A DNA stretch of 64,000 nucleotides from Rutstroemia sp. NJR-2017a BVV2. Taxonomy: Eukaryota; Ascomycota; Leotiomycetes; Helotiales; Rutstroemiaceae. This document shows positions 1 to 13,082 of this stretch, piece by piece. How positions within the stretch are numbered: position 1 is the first letter of the stretch; each line of letters begins with the position of its first letter. The notes below the pieces were generated by a model. That model saw nothing but the letters and a program-made list of their open reading frames with translations. It did not search any database and was not told the origin of the DNA. The position numbers were made by a program, and so were the translations under genes. The stretch covers positions 434,001-498,000 of the forward strand of contig NJPS01000031.1 of NCBI GenBank assembly GCA_002946415.1, in the 5' to 3' direction.

Positions 1-2951
1 ATAACTTTTTGGGTTTAAAATTAGCAGCAAAATTCGAGGGGTTTGAAGATGCTGGAGAGAGAGAGATCCGCCGTCGACGTGTAATTTAATTCGGGCGTCT
101 GATGTACAGTGGAAAAGAAGGATGACCCCGCTGTTTGTTTAGTCGTGGGTACATCATAGGGCAGAGAAGTTTTTTGGTTGAAGATCTGGATTGCTTGCTT
201 TTTTTTCACTGCGATATTGTGATGTTGGATAATGTTTTTAGGAAGGGGGCAGCTCCTGCAATTTAGACGCCGTGTGCGTAGATTTAGCCTATAACAAGGA
301 AAAGGAGGGAACTATTGAATTTTATTTTATTTTGTCGTATGTGAATCGTTCTTCGGTGTTTTTTCCTGAGTTGGAGCGTCGGTGTAGCGAGCGCTTTGAA
401 GGCGGGTTGGTCGTCGCAATGGGATGTTTTGGGATGGGCTTTTGTAGATCAAGATAGATAGGAGTGAGGAACAGCTGATGTTGGCCATTAATGTTGGCGG
501 AAACACCAATTGACTGTCCTCCGATGTTGTTGTGGCCGTTGTTGCAAGGCTAAGGTTAGGGAAGGGTAAAACCACGTGTGGGTATTTAGACATTTATTCG
601 TTCGTGTCTGCAGTAAGTCCGGAAGTAGGGTCAGAAGCGTGTCGTATCAGATCGTATCATGGAAATTTCTGTCTGATCTGCCTCTCGTATTGATCTTTTT
701 ATGCAGGCCTGGCATGGCCCGGCAACCGGTCAATTGCGGAAAAGACGTCATGTCCCTTTTGTCTATTCTGGCTAGAGGAGGTGACCAGAGAGGTGACCAG
801 AGAGCAGAGCTAACTTCTAAGTAACACTGAGGAGTGTTCAGTGTGTTACCAATCCTCTGAATGAAGTTTTAAGCTTTGCATACGTAAAGCCTGCGAACTG
901 ATGGACTTGGTATTCCCTGAAAGTCTCGATAGCTTGCATGCATCCGTAGCTGGCCTTGACTCTGGGGTGACATTCATTTTCATGTGCGTCGATAGATGGA
1001 GGAGTAAGAAAAGCTACGATATGGTGGTGGCTGGAGGTCCGGGGTTGATCGATGATCACGGCATTGACTACTAACCGACACACATATGTATATGTACCCT
1101 ACGAAGTACTCGAGAAGAACCCATCAAAGATCCAGGCGGGAATCCTCCTGGTGTGCCACGCCAAGTTCGTTTCTCGGGATGAGACCTTGGGATTTTTGGA
1201 AAACATTGAAGCTGTCGCACTGGGTGGGCTGGAGGAGGCAGCGAAATCCTTCCAGCCTATCAACTTCTTGCATGTAGTGTGTATATGCATTATGCGCTCA
1301 AAAGTAGCTAGGGATAAGGGATAAGGGATAACTGAATTAGATAGATGATGCACCTTATTCTTCGTTTGCTCATAGATTTCTTGGGGTTGTACCTGTACAT
1401 ATGGCAAAGTAACAAAAGTGATGTAGAGTATGGAAGGAGAAAGACGGCGGTAAAGAGGAGGAAGTGGAAGTGGGAGTGGGAGTCTCCATCCTGTCAAGGT
1501 AGTGATGAAGATGTTGAATGAGACTTGTCGCGGTGAAGTCTGTCGGACATCGGAATAGAAAGAAGCCACACAGAAAAGTCGGAAAAGTCTAAAAGAAGCC
1601 GAGAAGCTTCACTCGTTAGCATGCTCTTCTGGGCAATGGGCAGCGAGCACGCCCCCTCAAACTTCCCGAAGCCCCCCAAATGCGAAAATGCTATCTAAAA
1701 GGTGCTAGACGTGCCAGCCATCCCAAGCCCCAGGATCAGTAAACAGGAACTGGAAGCAGGAACAGGACATGCCAGGACTTTTATATTAAGGCAGATATAT
1801 GTATTAGCACTTTAGCACTCTAGCATCTGATATGATATTAGCACTTCCTAATAAAAACTACGGTAGCCTCGACGAGCATTACAAACCTAGCAGTTCTACC
1901 TACCCGGACCCATACCCACCTCGCCCACTCACATTTCAATCCAATCACTCCTCGCAAGCATTCCATCATTGGAAGAAGCTCTTGTTTTTGTTACTACCTC
2001 GCTCGCGCCTTCATCTCTCAACACATTCGGCTTCCTTCAATCATTCGGTTTGCATTTGGCAACTTTCTCAGACATCTTCAGTTCTATCTATCTATCTATC
2101 TCTTCTTCATTGCTGCCGCCGCCGTCGCTATTGCAATCGCTATTTAATCCATCCATTACCGTTATCATCGGCCGTCGTTCTGTTTGTTTGTTCGGGTCTT
2201 TTCTGGTAAGTCTCAGAAAACAGAAAAAACTGTTCGGCCTCGCTCCATTTCTTTCGTCTTGCATGTCTATATTTAAATCGCGCCCATCAACACCACAACT
2301 TCAGCTCTTCGCATCTACCGGGTACATACGACAACGAAACAAACACCAATTCACTTTGATTGCTTGGATTTCAACAGCCACACAGATGTGTCTCTATGGA
2401 TAGAGGCTCACTCACTGCGCTTTTGTCCTGCAGATTCACATCCAGGGTCGAAATTGGGGTTCAGCACCTGCCAATTTACTCCTGAACCAACATTCACGAT
2501 CATCCTTGCATCCCGAGATTCTGCTCGCCGAATACACCACATCTTTTTGCCCAAAGCTATTATACCTCTTACAAAACCTTTTTATATACTTGCGGCGACA
2601 TGATCTCTGAGGGATCCTCTCGACATTTCAAATAGCGGATAATTGCATTTTCACTTTATCTCAGGACCTAGCTGACCTCGCCTGCGGGCTTTGCTATAGA
2701 CCGTTCCTTCATTTTTCCGCGCGTCAACGAACTTCTTCATATTCCTCTCGCTGTACATGACAATTCTTGCCAATCTTGTTTTGTAATTTGACAATCGCAC
2801 ATTTCCGATCTTTCGTCCATTTCGAATCGCACATACAAACGACCCAGAGCTTTCTGTTGCATTGCACTGCTTGGATACACTTTTCGAATAGTATCACTGA
2901 GAAGTTCGGGGCCTGCCGATCTCGTCTTCCAGTTCACCAAATACAAACTAC
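1..2951. other. Intergenic region and long leader upstream of the first gene
   Basis: I see no convincing gene here. Several short ORFs exist on both strands, the best being 1052-1324 on the plus strand (90 codons, true ATG), but none shows a domain or a consistent intron pattern. From about 1830 to 2950 the plus strand is pyrimidine-rich, with CTAT repeats near 2085-2102 and many short upstream ORFs. That is typical of a long 5' leader and promoter for the gene starting at 2952. Confidence 0.5.
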
Positions 2952-5853
2952 ATGCCTAAATTTCCGAAAAACTTTGGGAGGCGCAAGTCAGCAGCCAATG
3001 CACTCGAAAATCCATCCGAACCTTCTGTCGAACATTCTTTCAAGGTTTTCGAGCGCCCCCAACAGGGAGGCCATACGGCCCACCCATCTTTCGACGGAGG
3101 AGTGAAGTTCGCGAGGACCACTACTTCCGCGGATTCTCACAAAGAAGATAACATATTTGATGGCATGAAAGTCAATACAATAAATCGGTTAGTATTGGAT
3201 TTATACCTACACGGAGAATCCCTCACCGGGGTGTATCCCTGACATAAGCTGACACAAGTTCCAGTGGTAGTGGAGCATCAAATTCGAACACCGCATCGAC
3301 CACAGATAATTCCTCTCGTTTAAGTGCAGCCTCTACAGCTCCTTCATCAATGGAGACACCTGGTTATGAAGAGTGGAAATCTCCCCATGACAGACCGCTC
3401 AGTGACATTCCTGTTCCTCCAGTGCCAAAATCATCGGCTGGGTTTTCCTTGAAAGCTGCTGGGAGAACTCTCTCGTGGGGAAGAAATAAATCGGCCACAC
3501 CTTCACCCTCGAAGTTATCAGACGAGCCTCCTTCCCCGATTGTTCGCGAAGAAGCAGCGTTTGGTCGGAACCGAGCTGTGACGGCCTCTAGTTACGCCAG
3601 CACGGCAACACCGCCCAAGATTCTAGATAGGGGGTTAGACTTGTCAGTTGGAGACGACTTTGGAGACATGTTTGCCGGCATGGAGCATCGCAGGAGTGCA
3701 ATCTTGGATGGCCCAACAAACAGAGTGATGACTAAAAGCCCAGTTAGTGCAGTCTCTTGTGGCTCAACTGTTCTTACGTATTAATTTTTGTGCAGGAGAT
3801 ATTACCACCCAACCCAGCAGCCAGATCGTATTCTGCAACACGCCCAAACCAACCCTCGCCCCTTGTGCTCGATAATCGCAAGCAGATTGAGCAGCCACAA
3901 TACTCATGGGGCTCCGACGACGGACTTATGGGCAACACTAGTCCACCACCAATTGTGCCACGTCACCAACACGCTCCTTCTTACGCTCCTCCTCCGGTTC
4001 CAAGACATGGACCACTACATCAAACTAATGGCAATCAAGCAAGGCCACGATCGAGTATACAGGATTCAGGGCTGAAGAGAAGCAGCGCCCTTTCGATGCG
4101 CAGACAGTCCGCTTTCGAGTTCGATGAGGACTCGAAGCTTCTTCAGGATTCCGTAAATGCAAGCCGTCGCTTGGATGATACGCCGCCCAATCCTCAAGTT
4201 CGAAAGAGCTGGGCACTCCCAACTTCCCCTCCAGAGATGACCAACAAAGCACAGCCTCTCGAGCCTGAAGATGCGGACGAAAATCTCTTTGAATCTGCCG
4301 ACTTAGCTCAACGATTTCAAGAAAGATCGCCGTCTCCTCCACCTTCAAAACAGACGCCCGTAAATAAGGTTATGACTCCTGCACAATTCGAAAGGTATAA
4401 GCAAGACCAGGAGCGCCTAAGAATGGTTGGAGGACGACCTAAGGAAGAAGAAAATGATGAAGACGAGGAAAACTATGAGGATGACGAGGATGAAGCAGAG
4501 AAAAACAAGAAGGCAGCAAAGCAAAGGAGGAAGCAGGAGGCCCACATGGCGGTTTACAGGCAACAAATGATGAAGGTTACAGGCGAGGCGACACCTTCTC
4601 CGGCACTCCAACCACAAACAATGGGTAGTCAGAGCACCCCTAATCTGGTACTTTCTGATGCAACCGTGGATGGCGAGGACGAGGATGATGAGGTTCCACT
4701 AGCTATTCTTGCTGCACACGGTTTCCCGAACAAGAATCGCCCGCCAACGCACAGGCTGTCTAGTATGGGATCTAACCCAAACCTCCGTGGCCAAGCTCAA
4801 GCTTACCCTGGGCTTGGTGGTCCTCTCCCTGTGTTCGCTCGCAATTTGCCTCAGGATCCGTACGTTGGCGCTGGGCTTGTGCACCCATCTAACAGAGAGT
4901 CTTTGTCATTTGCTACTGGTGCAGGTTCTGTTCATGGCAGCTCGGGCAATATTCCACCTCCCGGGGGCTTGGTGGGGGTTATCGCTACTGAGGAAAGGTC
5001 TAGGGCCATGCGACGAGGCAGTCCTAATGCTCAAGGGGGATATGGACAGATGCCTCCGGGAGGTTTCGGTGGAATAGCACCACAGCCTGCCATGGGCCAA
5101 CCTGGCATGGGCATGCTAGGTATGGGACAACTTGGAATGGGGCAAATGAATCCCATGGGCCAAATGCCGAACCAGCCCATGTTGACTCCAGGTGACCAAG
5201 CACAGATCCGCATGACAGAGCAGATGCAGCAGTTTATGCAAATGCAGATGCAGTTCATGCAGATGATGACCACTAACCAAGGTGGTCAAGCTGCTCCACC
5301 AAGCGGCGCACCTCAGTTAGGTCCATTAGGTCAAATGGGGCCGATGGGCCACATATCTCAGCCTAGCTTTGGAGAGATCCCGCGACCTCTTAGCCAGCAA
5401 CACATCCCCACCCAGAGTCAAAATTTGAGACCAGATAGCGCAATACAGCAACGCACTATGAGCATGCTTGAACCCACTGGACTCCCATGGATGCAGCAAA
5501 CTCCTGGGTATGCGCATTCGGTACGAGCGCAAGGCGAAGGTTATGCACCTTCAATAGCACCCTCTGAACGAAGCAACGTAGGATTACCCGGCCGATACAG
5601 ACCAGTTTCACATATGCCTGTCACGGATAACAAGTCGCGAACCTCTACAGCCTCTATGTCTGGTGCGCTTCAAGGATGGGATAGCAAACATGCCTCAACG
5701 ACGATTAAGACTGTTCAAAAAGTGGATAATGATGATGAAGATGATGACGAAGGATGGGCGGAGATGCAAAAGAAACGGGAAAAGAAGAGATCTCTTTGGA
5801 AATCAAAAAAGGACACAAATGGTCTTTCTGAAATGGTTGGCTACACGCAGTAA
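2952..5853 (+). CDS. Conserved filamentous-fungal low-complexity protein, function unknown
   Basis: Three exons (2952-3187, 3265-3742, 3796-5853) join in phase and encode about 923 residues. I recognise the sequence style as a protein conserved in Pezizomycotina but know no function, and I see no enzyme motif, signal peptide or membrane segment. The N-terminal half is rich in Ser, Pro and Thr. The middle holds a strongly acidic stretch followed by a Lys/Gln-rich helix starting near NKVMTPAQFERYKQDQERLR. A Gly/Met/Gln-rich tract lies around 5080-5280 (repeated GMGQ and MQMQ units). The C-terminus ends in an acidic patch followed by a basic tail (DEGWAEMQKKREKKRSLWK). The composition suggests a disordered scaffold or an RNA- or actin-associated protein, but that is inference only. 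The start has no in-frame upstream ATG within the exon. Confidence 0.85.
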
Positions 5854-6230
5854 TAATCTTTTCGAACTCAAAGGGGAGGCGGTTGTTTATTACTATTAGG
5901 TGCATATGCATTCAAGAGACAGATTTGTGATATATAGCATGATAACATTGGCGTTGTAAGACTGGGGGCATGGAAACGAAACTCATACCTCTGGCATGAA
6001 CTGCTTGTATAGTAGTAATATAATTTTTTTTGATTTGGTTGGCCTTAGCTCCCCGTTTCCGTGGTTTTTGTGACTCCCGTAACCAATAATTGTGTTTTTG
6101 TGGTAGTTTATACCAACCCTCAATAGCCCAACTCCAAAAGAAGCTTCTTGCTTCAAACATAAATTCAACCTCTTCCTGTCACACCTTGGACTCTTTCTTT
6201 CACCCAATTCCTTCTTGAAATCACTTCCAT
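5854..6230. other. Convergent intergenic gap
   Basis: This stretch separates the 3' ends of the low-complexity protein gene and RIB4. It is AT-rich and presumably holds both 3' untranslated regions. No other feature is seen. Confidence 0.5.
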
Positions 6231-7061
<831 letters not shown>

Positions 7062-7347
7062 TTTGAAGCAGATTTCTGTTGTTTATTTGTTTGTATTGAT
7101 TGGTAAAAGGGTGAATTGAAGGGTGTTGTTAGAGGGAGAAGTCGGAGGGGTGTTGGCGGGGTGGGAAGCTTCGTTCTTAGTGGGACAGGAAGCTCGGATC
7201 ATTGCCCGTTTCAGATCATGAATTTGAGGCAGGTACGCTCCGTGCAACTGTGATGGAATGTCACTTTCCCCTCTTGAGAAGTTGCTTTTAGTGTGATTCT
7301 GAAGAATAATTTTCCATCATTCCATTTTCCTTTCACTTCAGATCGCA
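7062..7347. promoter_or_regulatory. Bidirectional promoter region, RIB4 / DUF3074 gene
   Basis: The start codons of two divergent genes lie 286 bp apart, so both promoters must sit here. No specific factor site is recognised. Confidence 0.5.
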
Positions 7348-8313
7348 ATGGCGACATCAGCGGATTTTAGATTGGGACCGTTAGTAAGACTGGAGGGAAT
7401 ATCTATCGCATCTTTACCTTCAGGCGCAAGAGGTCTCGAGCCAAGCAATGCCAATTCCCCGGCTGGAGATAACCCCAGTGCTCCCGAATCATCACTTCCA
7501 CCTACGAACCTGGAAACTTTCATTAGAAATGCGCTCATAGAATCAATTCCATTCATTGACGGCGTTGCACCAAAGGATGGAAGTAAAGCGACATGGAAAT
7601 TGAAGGGGTCACCGAAGAAATTCGCTTCTAGCGAAGCTTCGGTGCAATTGTACGAATACACAGTGTCCGGAAATGATCTGGATAGAGTGGAAGGGATGAG
7701 CTCCTACAGTGCAGACAGGAAGGACGAGACTTGGTTTTGCAGGAGAAGCTGTCACAAGAACGAGGCTGCAAAGGGCACAGCTAGTTGGGAGGAATTCAAG
7801 CGCAGCTTTAAAGAGCATCATGCTGAGACGGAAGACGCATTCACGCCGACTGTCATCGGTACCAGGCAGGCTATGACCTGGGATACGAGCGGTCTCGAGC
7901 TTGACATTGCGGGTGCAAGATGGAACCATATCACGATGGTTGTGGAGGAGATGAAGCATAAGATCGATCCTAAGCCTTTGAAGAATCGCACATTCCCTGT
8001 GGTACAAATCGCTGCGTCACTTGAAGGGACAGATGAGTTTCTTGTCGTCTCAATACCACTAAATGACTTTAAGAAATCACCATACGCCGAATATGCTCTG
8101 GACAAAAGTCTGGTGGTCGCCGCCTATGTTTCTGTCGAGCGAGTGAGAATTCTTCCGGAAACGGGAGATATCGAATGGATCATGGCAACAGCTTCAGATG
8201 CTGGAGGTGTGCTGCCTCAATGGATGCAAAATCTGGCAGTCCCAAGCGCTGTAGCGAAAGATGTCGAGATGTTCATGTCCTGGATTCCCAGTCAAAGGAA
8301 AACGTCTGATTGA
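7348..8313 (+). CDS. DUF3074 (START-like fold) protein
   Basis: Single-exon gene of 321 codons. The sequence matches the fungal DUF3074 family, predicted to adopt a START/SRPBCC-like lipid-binding fold. The conserved block covers roughly residues 85-310, including WFCRRSCHKNEAAKGTASWE and TFPVVQIAASLEGTDEFLVV, and ends in VSVERVRILPETGDIEWIMAT. There is no signal peptide or membrane helix, so it is probably cytosolic. The ligand and role are unknown; lipid or other hydrophobic ligand binding is an inference from the fold. The ATG at 7348 follows directly on the divergent promoter shared with RIB4. No intron is needed, unlike most of its neighbours. Confidence 0.85.
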   Translation: MATSADFRLGPLVRLEGISIASLPSGARGLEPSNANSPAGDNPSAPESSLPPTNLETFIRNALIESIPFIDGVAPKDGSKATWKLKGSPKKFASSEASVQLYEYTVSGNDLDRVEGMSSYSADRKDETWFCRRSCHKNEAAKGTASWEEFKRSFKEHHAETEDAFTPTVIGTRQAMTWDTSGLELDIAGARWNHITMVVEEMKHKIDPKPLKNRTFPVVQIAASLEGTDEFLVVSIPLNDFKKSPYAEYALDKSLVVAAYVSVERVRILPETGDIEWIMATASDAGGVLPQWMQNLAVPSAVAKDVEMFMSWIPSQRKTSD

Positions 8314-8810
8314 ACTACATCTTCGGATTTATCGCAAAGCTCTGTTTCGGAGGAGATCACCCCAGTTAACCAACGGGCAGATATCAGAACAGCCTCGCTG
8401 TTAATATCATTCTCCAGTCTTTCCCTCGGGTTGAATGTCCTTCTGGGGACTCGCGCCTCGAGCTCATTCGATCAGTACAACGAAACTTGTCTTCTCTCGG
8501 CGAAGTGCGAATCGTTCATGGCAGTAAAAGTAAACGACAGCATTCTGATATTGGTTTTAATAATGTATTCAAAGAAAGTCCTCTAATTTTTAATGCAAGA
8601 TGACGAGAATTGATTGGGACGGGGTGCAAGTGGGGTATTAAGGGTGGTGCTAGGGACTTAATTTAGCTCGAAGACTGTTCAGCCTTATGGAACGAGGCAA
8701 TGTGATCTAATTCCTGTCCGCCTTTCTCTTGTTAGGACTCTACCATCACTCGCAACATTATTGTCATTAATATAACTGCATCTCAAAAAACTTGACCCCA
8801 AGCAGCAAAC
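8314..8810. other. Intergenic gap (3' UTR and promoter)
   Basis: Nothing recognisable. It presumably contains the 3' UTR of the DUF3074 gene and the promoter of the THOC5-like gene. Confidence 0.4.
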
Positions 8811-9551
8811 ATGGCAATTGATGATACTATCACAGAACCTTCTTTAAAGCTCGCGCTCGAAACGTCTAAACAGACACGCGAACAAGCTATTTCTCTCCTC
8901 GACTTCGTCTCTGCAACTTCCACAACCTCTCCGCCATCAAACGATATCATCCTTCAGATTTCCAAGCAACAAAAGTTATTAGTCACATATCTTGCGCAAT
9001 TGCGGGGCTTGCACCGAGAAGCGCATGTCGGCGCACGAGAAACGAAGGCCTTGACAGCAGAAGCGCGTCAAGAAGTCGATCGACTTCACCTCCAACTGCA
9101 AAATCTTTACTACGAACAACGACATCTGCAGGGAGAGATTGAGGCTTGCGAAATATATGAGTCCGTTCCACCGCCCATTGCTCGATCTCTAGTATCAGGA
9201 TCGCTAACATTATATTAGTCACAAATATCAACAACTTCCTTTAATACCGGTAGAAGAATTTCTCGCTCAACATCCTGAACATGCCGAGGCGGATGAGAAT
9301 GCACTTATGATTGCACGGATCGATCACGAACACCAAGAGAGACTGAAGCTCGAAGAACAGAGACAAGGACTCTTGAAGAAGAAGCAAGGATTGATTGCCG
9401 ACAACAAGAAGAGGAAGGATGATTTAGCCAATCTCGACAAAGATTTGGAGAAATTCATCGATGTAAGTATTCTGGATATGCTGCGAGAATGTTTGCTGAT
9501 TTGTTGCAGGCTGCAAAACCTATACAAAAGACATTCGAGCGTGTTGTCTGA
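8811..9551 (+). CDS. THO complex subunit 5-like protein
   Basis: Three exons (8811-9160, 9219-9462, 9510-9551) give 211 residues. The final exon encodes only 13 residues (AAKPIQKTFERVV) before TGA. The protein is almost wholly helical and coiled-coil: QEVDRLHLQLQNLYYEQRHL, then HKYQQLPLIPVEEFLAQHPE, then a long charged helix containing DHEHQERLKLEEQRQGLLKK. The tyrosine-rich helix followed by LPLIPVEEFL is characteristic of the THOC5 (Fms-interacting protein) family. This family belongs to the nuclear THO/TREX complex that couples transcription to mRNA export. Fungal members are short, about 200-230 residues, so the length fits. The first intron uses an unusual GTCCGT donor, with a clear GCTAAC branch point and TTAG acceptor. 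Confidence 0.85.
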
Positions 9552-10357
9552 AAGGCCCGCATTATTTTTAGGTGTTGCTGTGCGCCATAGCATAGCCAAC
9601 TACAGAGCTTCGTCAAAGTAAGCAATACATAGTGAGGGTGATATCCATCAGCACGGCTCGGACCCGGAAATTGGGAATTTCAGGGCAGTGACTGCTCGAT
9701 GCCAGCTTTTGACTGGAGGTGATCCCCCCAGAGAGGGGAAATGCAGTTATTAGACTAGCAAGGCTGTCCGACGATGTAACAAAAATATAATATCTACGAT
9801 GCAGAAAAGTGGGCGAATTCTCTTGATATCCGTGGATTGATTAAACAATCTGGTCTTTCAGCTCACCTTGGCACCAATCAAGTAGCAAGCCGTCGTTCGC
9901 TACACGGGGTATACCCAACTTGTTGCACAGATGAAATAACCTCCTGCATCTTCTGCTGCACCTTCACGCCACAAATTTCCGTCTGCTGCAGATTATATCA
10001 ACTTCCAGCGAGGTAAATGCTGAAATGGCTCGTCAGGAGCCAAGTTAGAATAGGCTTCTTGTATGTAAAGAAGTCTAATATATCGCAGGTGTGTGTCCAT
10101 TTAGTGGCGGCGCAGGGCATGTAGGCTTCAATATCAACTGTCAAGATGATCAGCCACGACCGCTTGGCTTTCCAAAGAAAGCACCTCAAGATTGGCAGCC
10201 TCCATGTCCGTTCGTTTGATGAGCAAGCGATGCATCATGCCGGACAATAAGCTGCTTCAGTACTCGCTCTTTTGAATTTCCTTCTCTGTTTTATGCTAAT
10301 GATTTGGTTCTTTCGTTTTTTTCCCCGTTCCCGAATTGCTTTTAAGCATTGGATGGA
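9552..10357. other. Intergenic gap
   Basis: No gene or structured element is recognised. It contains the 3' UTR of the THOC5-like gene and the promoter of the cupredoxin gene. Confidence 0.4.
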
Positions 10358-11875
10358 ATGTTGCTCTTTCTGATACAGTGGTTTGCGCTCCTTTTCCGAA
10401 TATGTGCGGCACAGACTCCCACTACCAGCGCACCACCTGTGCCGACACATACAGTATCCGTAGGCGCCGAAGGATTATCTTTTACCCCGAATCAATTGAA
10501 TGCCAACATTAGCGACGTTATAGGTATGTGTTCATGCGAGCACCATCAGGATCCATTATGCGCGCCATTGTCCTAATTTGTGCTCCTGATTAGAATTTCG
10601 ATTCTATCCACAGAATCATTCGGTCGCTCGTGCAGAATATGGCAGACCGTGCATCCCTTATGAAGTAACGGGCGTCAATAAACAGGGCTTTTGGAGCGGT
10701 TTCCGTCCTATAAATGTGGTTCTGAGCGATGTTCGTATAGTTGATCATCACAGTTGATGACTTGCAATTGCTAAGTCATGAATATAGGGTCCAAAATTCC
10801 AGGTTGTCGTCAACGACACGAGCCCGATATTCTTCTATTGCTCGGCTCCTGGCGCATGTATCAATGAACATATGATCGGTGTAGTCAACCCAGTACGTCC
10901 ATTCTCTACTTTCGTTAAAATCTCTATTCACATCTTCTAGAATGCTACAGAAACACTTGAGGGCCAGATAGCATCTCTACAAAACTCATCCATTCAGTTT
11001 AGTCCTGGAGAGAACTTTCCAGTTGAAGCACTACCCTCATCGACCTCATCAACAACGGCCTCATCAACAACAACATCTCCGACTTCGAGTTCAACTACCT
11101 TACCTACTACCGTAACCGAATCGGCAACTCCATCACCATTTATCGTAAACGCCACTACAGCCACCTCGTCAGGCAACCCGTCACCCGGCGCTATAGCAGG
11201 AATCGTTATCGGCGCTGCAGCCGTCGTTCTCCTCGCTTCCTGCTTCCTCTACCTCTGCGGTCGTCAACTCACCATCAAAGAAATCATCCACAACAATGCG
11301 CGACTTGCTCCCCATCCTCATTCCACAACCTCCTACATGCCAGCTTCCCTTTCGTCAGGAACCCCTACATTTCCCTATAAATCTCCACGCCATGATGTTC
11401 ATGTTCATGGTCTAGGAGCATTCTCCCCACATGTTGCTCCCAGTCACGAGGAAAGCGCATCGGCAAGTTATAGAAGTAGGAGTCCGGATGGTGATTTGGG
11501 GATTCCGCCACTGAATATCGGAGGCCAGAGCCCGGGACAGGGACGCGAACACGCGCACGGATATGACAGTAGAGGTAACAGGAGCCCAAGTTATGGGCAA
11601 GGTCCTTTGATGACACCTGCAACGGGTCCGGGAAGTCCAGGCTTCGGAATGATAGACAGGGATTTGAGGTATGTTCGACTTCTTCCCTACTCATGGGAGC
11701 TTGATACTGACGATAGATAACATGAAGACGCGTCCCAGGTTCTCCACAACCGTTTCGACCCGGCTCAGGTCCCCATGAATTGGCGGTAGAGACCGGTCGT
11801 GATGATGGGGAGCGAGAAACTAGAGAAGGAGGAGGACGAGTCAGACCTGAACATTATGACGATCCGGAAATGTGA
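10358..11875 (+). CDS. Secreted/membrane-anchored cupredoxin-domain protein
   Basis: Five exons (10358-10523, 10594-10730, 10788-10892, 10941-11668, 11728-11875) close in phase to 427 residues. The start is the ATG at 10358; an in-frame TTG nine bases upstream is not used. Residues 1-20 form a signal peptide ending at CAAQ. A single plastocyanin-like domain follows (about 35-150), with candidate copper ligands His in FYPQNHS, Cys in FFYCSAP, and an adjacent His-Met pair in INEHMIGVVNP. Next come a Ser/Thr-rich mucin-like stalk, a transmembrane helix (GAIAGIVIGAAAVVLLASC) and a cytosolic tail of about 190 residues rich in Ser, Pro and Gly. The layout matches fungal extracellular serine-rich proteins, which sit in the cell envelope. 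A wall or surface sensor or a metal-related role is possible but unproven. Confidence 0.9.
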
Positions 11876-13082
11876 ATATGAACAGTTTTCTTTCTTGTTT
11901 TCTTCTCTATCTACTCCAGCTTTCATTTTCATGATTTTCTTTTCTTTTATGCTTGCCTTGCTTTCCCTCTCGGTCATAAGGGTTCTGCATCATTGCTTTT
12001 CTTACTTCTCTGCCCCTTCATGAATTTCGTATACTGATTGTACCTTTTTGCGGTCGAAAAGAGATAGGATGTTACCAGACGGTGATACATTCTTTTGGGA
12101 GGATAGTCCTATAATTAGGGATGAGAACGGAATTACAGGCACACGACATCACGGTATGATATGATATGATGGTCACGGTTTTCGAGCTGCGGGCTTTATA
12201 CTCTTAATTTGTTTTGGGTGTAATGGGACGGGAATTTATGTGAGCACTGGGAACCGGGAATTGGGCAACATTAGGATTTTGGTCTATTTGGAGAGGCGCT
12301 TGGTGGTATCTGGACATGGGAAGGAAGGCTGGGTTATGGCAAAAATGTCCTTGGTTGGCCTTTTATGTGTATTAATGAGCAACTTGTGTGCAGCTGTCGT
12401 CTTGAATGGACTTCCTCGTTGGTTGTGTCTAGGCAGATCGCGCTCAATTTCGGAGTAACTCCTGCTATTGGTAAATGTTATTCGAGCATTGTATAATATG
12501 AATGAAGCACGTTACTGAACTGGAATGATCCTATACAGCCCCAGCCTACAACATGAATGTTATATATAGAAGAATAATTGTTATGGGCAATTGAGCACCG
12601 GCTTATGAATTTACACCCCTATCGAGTAGTGCAGGCTTGATTTACCCCGCCACAAGTTGTTGCAAGGTGACGTTTAGTCACGGTAAGTTAATCGAACATC
12701 AAGTATAAAAAACCGCTTTTTAATTATTCTACTATTATTATAGCTATACAATTTTGAGTATGCAGAAGGTTTGATACATATAGGTTATCGGAGGACTAAT
12801 AGATATTCGAAATCTCATTTTGTTGAATTTTAATCAAATAAAATGTGCCATGAGGAAAATATTTTGTATGCCGTAACTAAACGTCACAAAAATAGCTTAC
12901 AACTGATTGAAGCTTAAAAGCTGCCCCGCCAATCTCTGAAATTTAAATATTTTACCCCTCAGGAGCTTCAATATATAGCATTAATTCCTACCACCATCTT
13001 CCAAATTCTCTCTTCCATCTCTCTCAGCAAACACACATATACCCCTCCCCGACCATATACCCATTCATTCACGATATCCAAA
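11876..13082. other. Intergenic region with an AT-rich segment
   Basis: This 1.2-kb gap lies between the cupredoxin gene and ADE8. Most of it is featureless. The part from 12667 to 12887 is an AT-rich stretch bounded by inverted repeats and is listed separately. The last 120 bases are pyrimidine-rich promoter and leader of ADE8. Confidence 0.5.
12667..12887. repeat. 17-bp inverted-repeat-bounded AT-rich element (possible MITE relic)
   Basis: The left arm at 12667-12683 (GTGACGTTTAGTCACGG) is the reverse complement of the right arm at 12871-12887 (CCGTAACTAAACGTCAC) with one mismatch. The 187 bases between them are strikingly AT-rich compared with both sides. This is the shape of a small non-autonomous DNA transposon. 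However, I see no clear target-site duplication in the flanks (GCAAG / AAAAA) and no second copy in the window. The left arm also contains a small internal hairpin (GTGAC / GTCAC). A regulatory dyad for ADE8 is the alternative. Confidence 0.4.

Noticed and set aside
1052..1324. 90-codon plus-strand ORF with a true ATG and protein-like composition
   Set aside because: No recognised family, no supporting splice structure and a similar-sized ORF lies antisense to it; could be chance.
1099..1569. 156-codon minus-strand ORF
   Set aside because: Repetitive Leu/Pro run from simple sequence, no domain, overlaps another ORF; not convincing.
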